NCBI GenBank assembly: GCA_009767595.1
Contig: VSDK01022113.1
Coordinates: forward strand, 147,742-211,741
DNA from: Symbiodinium kawagutii
Lineage: Eukaryota > Sar > Dinophyceae > Suessiales > Symbiodiniaceae
Length of the DNA stretch: 64,000 nt
Direction of reading: 5' to 3'
How positions within the stretch are numbered: position 1 is the stretch's first letter; each line of letters begins with the position of its first letter. The translations under genes and the position numbers were made by a program. A model generated the notes under the pieces. That model ran no database searches, was not told where the DNA came from, and worked only from the letters and a program-made list of their open reading frames with translations. This document shows positions 11,901 to 20,312 of this stretch, piece by piece.

Positions 11901-14900
11901 CACCAAACCATTGGCTCCCTGAGTGATTTGTCCAAGGCGCTGAAAGGCGCGACGGCCACCCCCAGATTCTTCCGCAATGTGCAGCAATGGGTCGCCGCTT
12001 TTCTGCGGTATGCCACGACCGCCATTGCTACTGAGCAAATGACTTGGCCTATTGCCCTGGCGCACATGGATGTGGTGTTGCAGATTTGTGAGCAGGAGAA
12101 AGTGAAAGGCCGTGCTGCTTACTTGGCTTTCCTCTATGATGATTTGCTGCNNNNNNNNNNNNNNNNNNNNNNNNNNNNNNNNNNNNNNNNNNNNNNNNNN
12201 NNNNNNNNNNNNNNNNNNNNNNNNNNNNNNNNNNNNNNNNNNNNNNNNNNNNNNNNNNNNNNNNNNNNNNNNNNNNNNNNNNNNNNNNNNNNNNNNNNNN
12301 NNNNNNNNNNNNNNNNNNNNNNNNNNNNNNNNNNNNNNNNNNNNNNNNNNNNNNNNNNNNNNNNNNNNNNNNNNNNNNNNNNNNNNNNNNNNNNNNNNNN
12401 NNNNNNNNNNNNNNNNNNNNNNNNNNNNNNNNNNNNNNNNNNNNNNNNNNNNNNNNNNNNNNNNNNNNNNNNNNNNNNNNNNNNNNNNNNNNNNNNNNNN
12501 NNNNNNNNNNNNNNNNNNNNNNNNNNNNNNNNNNNNNNNNNNNNNNNNNNNNNNNNNNNNNNNNNNNNNNNNNNNNNNNNNNNNNNNNNNNNNNNNNNNN
12601 NNNNNNNNNNNNNNNNNNGTTTGAAACTTTTTCCACACCTGCGGAAGTAGATGCTTTTCGCTGCGGATTGTTGCAGCAATTTTTGTTGACAGCCAGTGAC
12701 ATGCAAGGAGAACAGCAAGCCTGGGCCGCTGGGGCGCCTGTGCCGTTGCAGCCGCTTGTCGGTCAAATCCATGGTCCACTTTGGAAAGTGGTCTGCCATC
12801 ATTTAGGGGTTGAAGCCAGCAGTTTCCTGGAAGCTTTGCAGCAAGGTTTTCCACTGGTCGGACAATTGCCTCCGTGTGAAGGCTGTGCAACTCCATCTCT
12901 GTCCTCGCCGGCAATTTCCGTCGATGAATTGCGTGAGCAGCGATGGTGCGTCAACCAGCAAGTTCTCCAGTCTTTGGTCGAGCTGCCTTACAGCCACGAC
13001 ATCCTGGAGCAGGCGGTCGCTGACTTTGAGGCAGGGTTCATGTCTTCGCCAAGGTTGCTTGTTCCTACTGATTTGTCGAGCAAAACATTGACTCGGCGTA
13101 TCCCTGTCCGGGAGGCAAGAAGTTCTGGCTGGGGTACTCGGGTAGTGGATCACGAGACTGAGAGCGGAGTCAATGCAGCCACAGCTCCTGTTGACCGTAT
13201 TCACCATGATTCTTTGGATTCCTTAGTCACAGTTCTCCAGAAGTTCATGACAGAGGGTGTCACGGCCAACATGTGGAAACGTGATGTCTCCAAAGCTTTT
13301 CGCCGTGTTCCTATTCTTGGCCAACACCAAGACCTCGCATGGACAGTTTGGCAATGTGACAAGCAGGTTTGGGTCGCTCAGCATTTTGGGATGCCTTTCG
13401 GCACCATCTCAGCCGTCTACGCATGGCATCGCGTAGGCCATTTGATGTGGTTGATGCTGGTGCGCCTTTTCAAAGTGCCAGCCTGTCGCTATGTGGATGA
13501 CTATTTTGGTGCAAGTCGCAATGGCCTCTGCTGGTCCGGGGCGGCAGTTTTGACCGTCATGTCCAAACTTCTGGGCTTTCCGACGGACAGCTCCAAAGAT
13601 GCCGAGGATACTTGGGACATGGTGGTCTTAGGTGCTCTTGTCAGCATTTCCTGGGCCGAGCAAAAGATTTTCACTCGGATCAGTCCAGACAAGGCAGCAA
13701 GATATACAGTTGTTTTGCAGAACATGCTGGTTTCCAATTGCCTTCCAGCCGGTGATGCGTCAAAAATGGCTGGCCGTTTGAGCTTCGCAGTCACGGTGTC
13801 TGGAAACAGGGTGGGCTGGCTTAGGCGGGCTGCGGCATGGTTTTTGCAATACTTGGCTTCGGCTCCAACCTCAGTGCGGACGTGTCCCGATACTTGCAGA
13901 CTGCAAGTGGTCACCTGGTCCGACGCTGCTGGGGAGTCCAAGTGGGTTTCAGCAGTCCTCTTCAGCCAAGGCCGTTTTCATTACACCAGACTTCAGACGC
14001 CTGGTCGCTTGTGGGATTTACTTTTGGACAGAGGGGATCATCAGATCCAGTTCCAAGAGTTGCTTGGAGTGTTACTGGCATGGGGCACATTCAGCTCTGT
14101 CCTCCACGGAGCTGCCTGGCTGGCTTTTGTCGACAACAATAGTGTTCTCCACGCTATCCTTAAAGGAAGCGGGGGAGGCCCAGAGTCCCACATGTGCATT
14201 GGCCGCTTTTGGCTTGAACTGGCCAAAGCTGGGGTGTTTTTGCATGTAGCAAGAGTGGAATCAGCTGCCAACATCGCAGACGGTCCCACGCGGGAAGACC
14301 TTTCAGCTTTGGCTTTCTTGAAAGCCGAATTTGTGCCACCGCAACTTCCGGAGTGGGTCGCAGACTTTTGGTCGGGGCCATGAGAAAAATTGTGATGGCC
14401 AGCTGCCCCTGCTTTCACCGCTGCACTGCCGTTTAAGTTTTTTTTTTGAATTTTGTTCTTCACGAAGTGCTGCCAGCTCCAACTTTTGTTTCCGCAACCT
14501 TGAGTGTTAAAAGTTTGAGTCAGCATGACTTCAGTTGAGAGCCTGTTTGTGCATTTGCCCAGCTTTTGATCGCTGTTTTATTGGTGTTTGGCTCGAGCAG
14601 TTGCCCTTCATGTCGTTGCCTTCAAGCGAGGTGCTGGCAGCGCAGCAATGGACGCAGGAAGTGTTGAAGGCTTGGCTGCTCAAAGATGTCCAAGCCCTGC
14701 AGTCCAAAGTCCGGGCCGCAGAGCGCCTTCAAGTCGACGCCTGCATTTTGAGCGCAAGTGGTGCTGGTTTAGTGGCTCACGAAGACAAAGTGTGGGTTAT
14801 GCTGGGCGATGCGTGGCAAACTCGGAGACGTCAAGTTCTGATTTCCTGGAAGGCAGCTGCTAAAAAGCGCGGGCGAGGTTCCGACGTGGCAGCAAAACCT

Positions 14901-17197
14901 TTTGCAGGTTTGAAGCCCGATGCCCTCTCAACAGCAGTTCAGGACATGTGTAGATTCTTTCAACAACATGACGGTGCCGCAGACAGTTTGGCTTGGCACT
15001 TTGACTTGGCGCTGCTCATGGTGAGTGAAGGCTTCCGCCACCCCACTCACTTGGCCGGAGCCCGGCCGACCGAAATAGCCAAGTTGGCCTCAACGCAGAA
15101 AGGTGCGGTGTTGCTGGCCTCCGCCGTTGAGAGCGTGAACGTGCAGTGCGCCCAAGACAAGCGCAAAGTAGCTGAGAAGTTTAGTGTGGCGACTGCGCCT
15201 GCTATCAATGTTGCTGAAAAGCTGTCGTCAGCGCAGCTTGATGCAGCGCTTCCATCAGCAGGCCCTGTGCTGATGTGCAAGAGCTTGCAGAAGCTCAGCC
15301 AAGGTGAAGCAAAGCTACACCTTCAGAATGCAATGGCCCACCTCAAGTTGCACACCCGCAAGGGGTCATTGAAAAGTGTTGCTTCAGGCCTCCGGTTGTG
15401 GCATGCTTTTGCCTGTGAAATTTTAGAATACCCGCCAGACAGCTCAATTCCTCCTCGTGCAGAAAATGATGTATGCATGTTTGTCGCCCTTTTCCACAAT
15501 CCTGGGACAGCGTTGAACTACGTGGGCCACATCAAATGGGCTTGTCAGTATTTGGCTTTGCCTCTGGATTGGCACGGCAGCAGCCTTAAGATGACTTTGC
15601 AGGGCCTCAGCAAGCAGTACCAGTCAGCCCAAGCTGGGATTCTGCGCCGGCGGAGTCTCATGTCAGAAGAGCTACTTCTTCGTCTTTTGCTTTTGGCCGA
15701 GGGCATCGAAAGTTTTGCGCCCATAGGGGACCTGTTGCTGCTGAGCTGGCAGGCCTTGCTTAGGGTACAAAGTGAAGCCATCCCTGTACAGAATGGGACA
15801 CATGACGCAGTCCACTGCTTGCCTGCTGACAGGCATTCTGCTGTGTTTGTTGCTAGTGATGGTACTTTGTATTTAAGATTAAGACAACGTAAACATCGCC
15901 CACAAGGGTCCTTGCTGATTAGGCCTTGTGTTTGTTTGCCGCAGCAGCGGAACCCGCTGTGCGCTGGCCATCGGTTGGTTTCACGCCTAGCGCATATACC
16001 TGATGGCCACAAACTGTTTCATTTCACAAGCGCCATGGCTCTCACTCAATTTCGTAGTATGCTCAAACTTTTGAACATTCCTGATTTCCAAAGTTTTTCT
16101 TTCAAATGCTTGCGGGCAGGAAAGGCCGCTGCTTTGGCCCGTGATGGCCATTCATTATTCCAAGTCATGCAAGCAGGAGAGTGGCGATCTGCCGCGATGT
16201 TGGCATACGCGGATGAAGACGAGTTTGATAGAGCTGCCTTTGTTGGCATGGCTTGTGATGATAGCGATAGTGACAGTGATGCGCCAAATGGTTTTTGACT
16301 GAGCAGTTTTATTTGCATGCTTGCATTTATTTCCTAGTGCGCCGATGGGGGGTAGGTTCTATGGTTGCAACGATGGGAACTGGTCTTGTCCAACTTCTTG
16401 AGTGGCTAGCCATGCCTGCCAAGCTTACCACTTCTGGTTCTTGCTTTACTTCACCACATGTGCTTGTGGTTAGTTCTGTTATGTGGTCTTGGCAGGGCTG
16501 CCACCAGGGATGGATGGCCGTGTGTTCTCTTACAGCTAAAGAACCCACTGTGAACATAGCTGTGCCTATGTCCAATTTTCAGACAAGATAAAAAGGCGCA
16601 CTAGTCGGCTGCTCAGTCTCTGCAGTTGCAAGGAGCTCAGATCCAAGTGATCCACACCCATTTTGGCAAGTGCAGAGATTCAGAACGAGAGTTGTGGGTA
16701 ACTGTTGGATGTGATGGATGATATGATCTACAAAAAAGAAGAAAACTACATGATTTTGTTGGTTATCCCGCATTATAAGTGGTTGACATTGACCCAGCTC
16801 GCCTTTTTTTATCACCAACTTGGGATTCGATCCGCATCCAGCGGATCGCAGTGCTAGCCGCCTCGTGAACTTGACGGAAGGGAGAGATCCGGATTGGCCC
16901 CGATGTCGTGACCAATCCTGCCCTTCACATCACGCGTGATATGGAGGACCGAGTTGTTGAGGTTCATGGGAGCCCCATGGGAGCCCCATAGGAGCCCCAT
17001 CATGGAAGGTCCGCACGCCATCTGCCGCTACGCTCCAGGATCATGTGACTTGGGCGGAAGGATCCAAGATGAGACGGCACGCCAAGGAGTTTGCCAACGA
17101 GGAGCGGCTGTCACGACCGTCTCTGCTGGTGGAGCCAAGGAGATTTGACTTTCTGTATGGGCGCCAGGCAGATGACTTCGAGCTGCTGGGAAACTGA
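8949..17197 (+). CDS. IMP3: U3 small nucleolar ribonucleoprotein protein IMP3, ten exons
   Basis: IMP3 binds U3 snoRNA in the nucleolar small-subunit processome and is needed for early 18S pre-rRNA cleavage. Exons: 8949-8990, 9377-9409, 9482-9540, 9709-9766, 9984-10073, 10221-10288, 10745-10787, 16881-16946, 17039-17101, 17168-17197 (TGA 17195). Joined, they give 183 aa; human IMP3 is 184. In order: MRQLKFHEQKLLKK (N-terminal signature), NFYDW, LRKYQIEDREDYTKY, ILLDKLYTLGLIDNK, then the S4 RNA-binding domain (FCRRRLAVVLTKMRMADGL, IRIGPDVVTNPA, ITRDMED), HVTW, and an acidic tail DDFELL. All phases join cleanly. Donors: GC x5, GT x1, GA x3; acceptors all AG. The last intron (66 nt, GA-AG) is in frame and was inferred because removing it restores the family length. 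An AG at 8945-8946, just before the ATG, could be the spliced-leader acceptor. Intron 7 holds a retrotransposon. Confidence 0.92.
10788..11269 (+). other. 5' part of IMP3 intron 7, upstream of the retrotransposon
   Basis: Starts at the GC donor after exon 7. Contains ATACCTGGAATAT-type short repeats at 10858-10920. No coding evidence. Confidence 0.6.
11340..12150 (+). CDS. DIRS-like element ORF1 (gag-like), 3' end in assembly gap
   Basis: Starts at ATG 11340 and is open for 270 codons to the gap. The product is alanine/lysine/leucine-rich and largely helical (for example an EADLEKIKLPELLPAA region near residue 45 and an RRLVRSVEAL region near 65), with no zinc knuckle in the part that can be read. 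Position before RT and composition fit a nucleocapsid-like ORF1 of YR retrotransposons. Assignment is by position, not by motif. Whether it is a separate ORF or continuous with RT cannot be seen across the gap. Confidence 0.7.
12151..12618. other. Assembly gap (468 N)
   Basis: Run of N inside the retrotransposon. Any ORF shown crossing it is an artefact of translating N. Confidence 1.
12620..14383 (+). CDS. DIRS-like reverse transcriptase / RNase H, 5' end in assembly gap
   Basis: The frame is already open at the first base after the gap, so the true start is lost. The RT palm is clear: motif A DVSKAF (Asp codon 13283), motif B GMPFGTISAVYAW, and catalytic YVDD at 13490-13501. RNase H follows with the acidic residues in order: WSDAAGE (Asp at 13922), QELLGV, FVDNNS, and IADGPTR near the C-terminus. 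The YVDD box, the direct RT-RNase H fusion and the absence of an aspartic protease or DDE integrase fit DIRS/Ngaro elements. It would copy element RNA to cDNA. Stop TGA at 14381-14383; 226 bases separate it from the recombinase ATG. Confidence 0.92.
   Translation, partial: FETFSTPAEVDAFRCGLLQQFLLTASDMQGEQQAWAAGAPVPLQPLVGQIHGPLWKVVCHHLGVEASSFLEALQQGFPLVGQLPPCEGCATPSLSSPAISVDELREQRWCVNQQVLQSLVELPYSHDILEQAVADFEAGFMSSPRLLVPTDLSSKTLTRRIPVREARSSGWGTRVVDHETESGVNAATAPVDRIHHDSLDSLVTVLQKFMTEGVTANMWKRDVSKAFRRVPILGQHQDLAWTVWQCDKQVWVAQHFGMPFGTISAVYAWHRVGHLMWLMLVRLFKVPACRYVDDYFGASRNGLCWSGAAVLTVMSKLLGFPTDSSKDAEDTWDMVVLGALVSISWAEQKIFTRISPDKAARYTVVLQNMLVSNCLPAGDASKMAGRLSFAVTVSGNRVGWLRRAAAWFLQYLASAPTSVRTCPDTCRLQVVTWSDAAGESKWVSAVLFSQGRFHYTRLQTPGRLWDLLLDRGDHQIQFQELLGVLLAWGTFSSVLHGAAWLAFVDNNSVLHAILKGSGGGPESHMCIGRFWLELAKAGVFLHVARVESAANIADGPTREDLSALAFLKAEFVPPQLPEWVADFWSGP
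14610..16298 (+). CDS. DIRS-like tyrosine recombinase (562 aa)
   Basis: Would integrate the circular cDNA of the element. The ATG at 14610 is the first Met of the open frame; codons upstream to 14535 are also open. The C-terminal half carries the YR signature: box I Arg in LLRVQSEA (residue 385), a Lys-rich beta-hairpin (RQRKHRPQG), box II SFKCLRAGKAAALA (Arg 502), Trp 525 in AGEWRS, and nucleophile Tyr 533 in LAYADE. The position normally held by His in H-x2-R is Lys (residue 499). The C-terminal tail is acidic and Ser-rich. The N-terminal 250 residues are Ala-rich and would be the core-binding part. Ends at TGA 16296-16298, overlapping the start of the 3' inverted repeat. Confidence 0.9.
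   Translation: MSLPSSEVLAAQQWTQEVLKAWLLKDVQALQSKVRAAERLQVDACILSASGAGLVAHEDKVWVMLGDAWQTRRRQVLISWKAAAKKRGRGSDVAAKPFAGLKPDALSTAVQDMCRFFQQHDGAADSLAWHFDLALLMVSEGFRHPTHLAGARPTEIAKLASTQKGAVLLASAVESVNVQCAQDKRKVAEKFSVATAPAINVAEKLSSAQLDAALPSAGPVLMCKSLQKLSQGEAKLHLQNAMAHLKLHTRKGSLKSVASGLRLWHAFACEILEYPPDSSIPPRAENDVCMFVALFHNPGTALNYVGHIKWACQYLALPLDWHGSSLKMTLQGLSKQYQSAQAGILRRRSLMSEELLLRLLLLAEGIESFAPIGDLLLLSWQALLRVQSEAIPVQNGTHDAVHCLPADRHSAVFVASDGTLYLRLRQRKHRPQGSLLIRPCVCLPQQRNPLCAGHRLVSRLAHIPDGHKLFHFTSAMALTQFRSMLKLLNIPDFQSFSFKCLRAGKAAALARDGHSLFQVMQAGEWRSAAMLAYADEDEFDRAAFVGMACDDSDSDSDAPNGF
16297..16618. repeat. Interrupted inverted repeat at the retrotransposon 3' end
   Basis: Two 10-base blocks recur as exact reverse complements in mirrored order: GACTGAGCAG (16297-16306) with CTGCTCAGTC (16609-16618), and CTAGTGCGCC (16334-16343) with GGCGCACTAG (16595-16604). 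Block spacing differs (27 nt left, 4 nt right). A separate hairpin AACATAG...CTATGTC lies inside at about 16553-16572. The location right after the recombinase ORF suggests element terminal or circle-junction sequence; that role is inferred. Confidence 0.75.
16823..16833 (-). promoter_or_regulatory. Isolated Pol III B-box match
   Basis: On the minus strand GGATCGAATCC fits the B-box consensus GWTCRANNC, and the upstream sequence (GGCTAGCACTGCGATCC) resembles a tRNA anticodon region. The T-stem does not pair well and no acceptor stem closes it, so this is at most a tRNA-derived relic inside IMP3 intron 7. Confidence 0.2.
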
Positions 17198-17501
17198 GCG
17201 TGTCTTGGAACGTTTCACCAGGAAAGTTGCAAAGAAGGAAAACTTCAGCAGACTCAGCGGCCTCAAAGATTTGCCATTGGCTTCCTGGTTTCTTTGCTAT
17301 TCAGTGCAGGAAGCCGTGGTCGTGGTTGTTGACTATCAAATTTGGAGTTTTCCCCGTGAGACGATGGATGGACGGACGGACAGCTATAACTGGACATAAG
17401 GACGGTTCCATTGACGCAACTATCATACATGTAAGCCTGTCAAGCCAGTATGAGATATATGTAAGCCTGTAAGAGTCTGAGATGTAAGCCCAAAATACCC
17501 A

Positions 17502-17544
17502 GCGAAAAAAAAAAATAAAATAAAACAAAACAAAACAAAAAAAC
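17502..17544. repeat. A-rich tract
   Basis: (A)n then TAAAA/CAAAA units, about 43 bases, 300 bases after the IMP3 stop. Could be a degenerate poly(A) from a retroposed copy or simple-sequence expansion. Confidence 0.7.
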
Positions 17545-17545
17545 T

Positions 17546-17695
17546 ATGGACGATGGGATGACCACGGATGAAGCCTTGGCAGCCAGGCTGCAAAATGCTG
17601 CGATGAAGCACGAGAGGCAGCTCTTGTCGATTCGTCGCACCTTCGACTTCAAGGACTGCCCGGCCATCCACCACTTCGTTGAGGTGTGGAAGTAA
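17546..17695 (+). CDS. Short hypothetical ORF or first exon (49 aa)
   Basis: ATG 17546 to TAA 17693-17695. The peptide is highly charged and helical (MDDGMTTDEALAARLQNAAM at the start, then SIRRTFDFKDCPAIHHFVE). A GT immediately after HHFVE (17684) would be a phase-0 donor, so this may be a first exon rather than a complete gene. No family recognised. Same strand as IMP3, directly after the A-rich tract. Confidence 0.35.
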   Translation: MDDGMTTDEALAARLQNAAMKHERQLLSIRRTFDFKDCPAIHHFVEVWK

Positions 17696-18109
17696 CAAGG
17701 AAGGCGTATCACCACATTGAGAAGCACCAATTGACATCAATTTGTAAGGGGATATCACGGGTGAAATGCCCTGAACTGAACATGAAAAATCGGGGTCCCC
17801 ATTAGTCCAAGTTTTCTTTTTGATGCAGAAAAACACGTTTATCAAAGCTGCGGCGATTGGCAGGAGCAGCAATGCTCAGCAAAACTTGAGGCGCCGCTGG
17901 TGTTTCCCTTTTCAAAACATTGGAACGGGCACTCTGGCAGTTGGCAAACTTGAATTTGAGTGGTTCTACCATGTTGTTGTGGCATAGGAGCAGGCATATG
18001 AAAAGGAACAGTTGCGTTGTTGGCTGTTGAGTTTTTAAGGCACAGTCTTTGGAACCCCCCAGGGCTGTTGTCAGGTGCTCTTGTTGCTGCTGTTATGGTT
18101 GGTGGCTTC
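17696..18109. other. Spacer, nothing recognised
   Basis: No coding evidence on either strand beyond short chance ORFs. Confidence 0.5.
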
Positions 18110-18233
18110 ATATGGCTATGGATCAAGCGGTTAACCAACCAACTAATGGGGGATTTCCACCAACAATTTCATAGGGAAAACAATGGTTAACAGGGGGGAA
18201 CCCGGGGTACGGGGATTTGACCCACTGCCATAT
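18110..18233 (+). mobile_element. Family B miniature element, copy 2 (full length)
   Basis: 124 bp bounded by 17-bp terminal inverted repeats with two mismatches: ATATGGCTATGGATCAA and the complement of TTGACCCACTGCCATAT. The interior follows the consensus: GTTAACCAACCAACTAATGG, then ATAGGGAAAACAATGGTTAA, then GGGTACGGGGA. Confidence 0.8.
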
Positions 18234-18976
18234 TAGTTTGCGAGGATTGTGTCGTAATGTGCCTTGGACCGGTCTCGAAGTGCCACAGGCTCTGAAGCTC
18301 AGATGTGAGGCGAGTGCAATTCATGGCTTGCCATCTGCTGTGCGGTGCTTTTTGATGAGCCAAGTCATGTCTTCTGATCAACGCCAAGTTTCAGGACGAT
18401 GACAATCCATGAAATACGATGCCTTCCATACCTAGTTCTACCGATCCTTTTTTTACGCCAACGAAGTTCGTGGGCACTGACCATTTTGGAAGGCGCAGCA
18501 GCTGAGGGCAGTTCACTCTCTGGTGGACTCTGTGGTTCAGGCAGCCCTTTGCGGCCCTGTTTCCTTGTCAAGTTATCCTGTGGGCCTGACAGGTGAAGCT
18601 GGGCCATTTGGTCCATGCCGTTTTCCTCCACTGGGCCATGCAGGCCGTGCTGTGGATGTCACGTCACTTTTGATTGCCAGTGTGAGTGATTCACGGAGGC
18701 AGCTCGGCAAAAGGACGGCCTTGCACTCTTGAGCCGCGATTTGTTTCTCTTGTGCACTGTGCCCAGGTTTTTTCCAAATGCAATAGGGAAATTAAACATA
18801 GAAAGAGAGACGGACAAGTTAGAGGCAACCAGTCAGAAAGACGTATGTACATATAAATACAGATCAATGAATAGATATATGGAAAAATGTAGATGGGTAG
18901 ATGGATGGACCAGATTGACAGATGGATGTTTGAAAAAGATATACAGCCAGGTAGGTAGAGAGAATGATATGTACAT

Positions 18977-18999
18977 GTATATATATATATATATATATC
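18977..18999. repeat. (TA)n microsatellite
   Basis: About 11 TA units. Confidence 0.95.
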
Positions 19000-19199
19000 T
19001 AGATGGATATGCTTTCTATCTGATCGAAAATGTACGCCGTGTACGCAAACCGAGACAATGTATGTGCATTTTTTTCAGGATGATAAATATGTTTTTGGAT
19101 ATTGCAACATGGCTCTGTGCCATATCACATTGTTGCACGTCAAGTTCTGCACCGTCAGGTTTTCCGTTTTCCAATTCTTTGGTTAGTTTTCTTCTGCAG

Positions 19200-19576
19200 G
19201 AATCTGATGTTGAGAAGCAGAACAAGAAAGCCTCTGAGGTGGGGACGCCATGGCAATAGATCGCTACCACTGAAGAACTCTTGAAACCAGTGCGATAGAG
19301 CCCTTGGTCACAGCAATCACCCCCCAAATTCATGTGTCTTGCAAAACTTGCCCCTATGCTAAGTCGACTTAACCCATTACGCGTCCATGCAATCCATGGA
19401 AAGATGTTCAAGTTCTTAACAATACTGGCATTTCTTGGTCTTTTTTTCAGGCCGCCAAGAGCACTGCGTGCGAGTCTCCGTGCAAAAAGGTGACTGCACA
19501 GCAGGCCCTCAGTTCAAACGAATCATTTTCGAAAAAGGTTGATGTTGAGACACCTTATCGGGACACAGCCCCATGA
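19200..19576 (+). CDS. Two probable exons of an unidentified gene
   Basis: Exon 19200-19238 follows the acceptor TTTTCTTCTGCAG, encodes a lysine/glutamate-rich peptide (DVEKQNKKASE) and ends at a GT donor in phase 0. Exon 19451-19576 follows a strong tract GGTCTTTTTTTCAG and continues in phase 0 (AAKSTACESPCKKVTAQQAL) to TGA 19574. The composition (K, E, S, A rich; no hydrophobic core) suggests a disordered region. No family recognised. Splice signals and matched phases are seen directly; that it is a gene is inferred. Confidence 0.4.
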
Positions 19577-19675
19577 TCCAATGAACAGCCTCTGACTGAT
19601 CTGTTGCGAAAGGCGGCTTTGAAGCTGGACAGAGCTGGCAAGAGCCATGAGCAACAATGACATTTTTGAATTGTG

Positions 19676-19764
19676 TAGGTCAATTGGGTCAATATTAACC
19701 AACCAACCAATGGGGGATAATCACCAGCAATAATAGGGAAAACAATAATTATTAGGTCAATTGG
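19676..19764 (+). mobile_element. Family B element, truncated copy with 12-bp flanking direct repeat
   Basis: TAGGTCAATTGG occurs exactly at 19676-19687 and 19753-19764. Between them lies the left half of the family-B consensus (GTCAATATTAACCAACCAAC ... ATAATAGGGAAAACAATAAT). The right half (GGGTACGGGG...TTGACCC) is missing. Confidence 0.65.
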
Positions 19765-20312
19765 CAAGGCTTTTATCTTGAACCAACTCCGCTTTCGGCA
19801 GGTTCTTGAACTTGTATGTTGATTTTGGCCACCCAAAGAATCAAGCACTGACAGTCGCACTGTTGAGGGTTCGAGTGTAGTGGGTCATCTTGCAATCAAA
19901 TGCGAACAGCATATGAGGGGTATGATATTTTTGAGGGAAACCACATTCCTATCATTATGTACTCGTAGGTGCAGCTACTGCATGTATACTGTTCAAAACT
20001 TAAGTGTAGTTAGATGTGATTGACATTACAGTGAATATCAGGGATCTCCTGCTGAGTTGTCGGAGGTGCTGAAGCTGCCCACGCCACAAAGACGAAGGCT
20101 GAATCAAGGCGAGATGCACATCACGTGATGACGGATGGTTTGCCTGAATTGAACACAGGAGTTTTTGTTGGGATGTTGACCTATAGATCAAAACAATTTT
20201 GTAACTGTCTTACATGTCTTACATGTCTTGTGTTGTCTTTGTTGGAATTTTCTGCACTGAAATCACTCCCAGGCGACTCCAATGTACCCCCCTTTTGGGA
20301 GCTGAGGTCAAG

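Larger units (their letters stand above)
11270..16620 (+). mobile_element. DIRS-like tyrosine-recombinase retrotransposon in IMP3 intron 7
   Basis: Three consecutive ORFs on the + strand: a gag-like ORF1, reverse transcriptase plus RNase H, and a phage-integrase-type tyrosine recombinase. This combination defines the DIRS/Ngaro/PAT order (YR retrotransposons), which integrates by recombination rather than by a DDE integrase. All three ORFs are open where sequenced, so the copy looks recent. The exact ends are not resolved. The 5' limit is set just before ORF1 and the 3' limit at the inverted repeat that ends at 16618. No long terminal repeats are visible. It sits wholly between the GC donor at 10788 and the AG acceptor at 16879-16880 of IMP3 intron 7. 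A 468-base gap removes the ORF1/RT junction. Confidence 0.9.

Noticed and set aside
12112-12650. ORFs continuing through the run of N in several frames
   Set aside because: Artefact of translating unknown bases.
17091-17399. 102-aa + ORF across the IMP3 stop
   Set aside because: Out of frame with IMP3 exon 9; a segment near 17197-17270 looks coding but has no splice partner or family.
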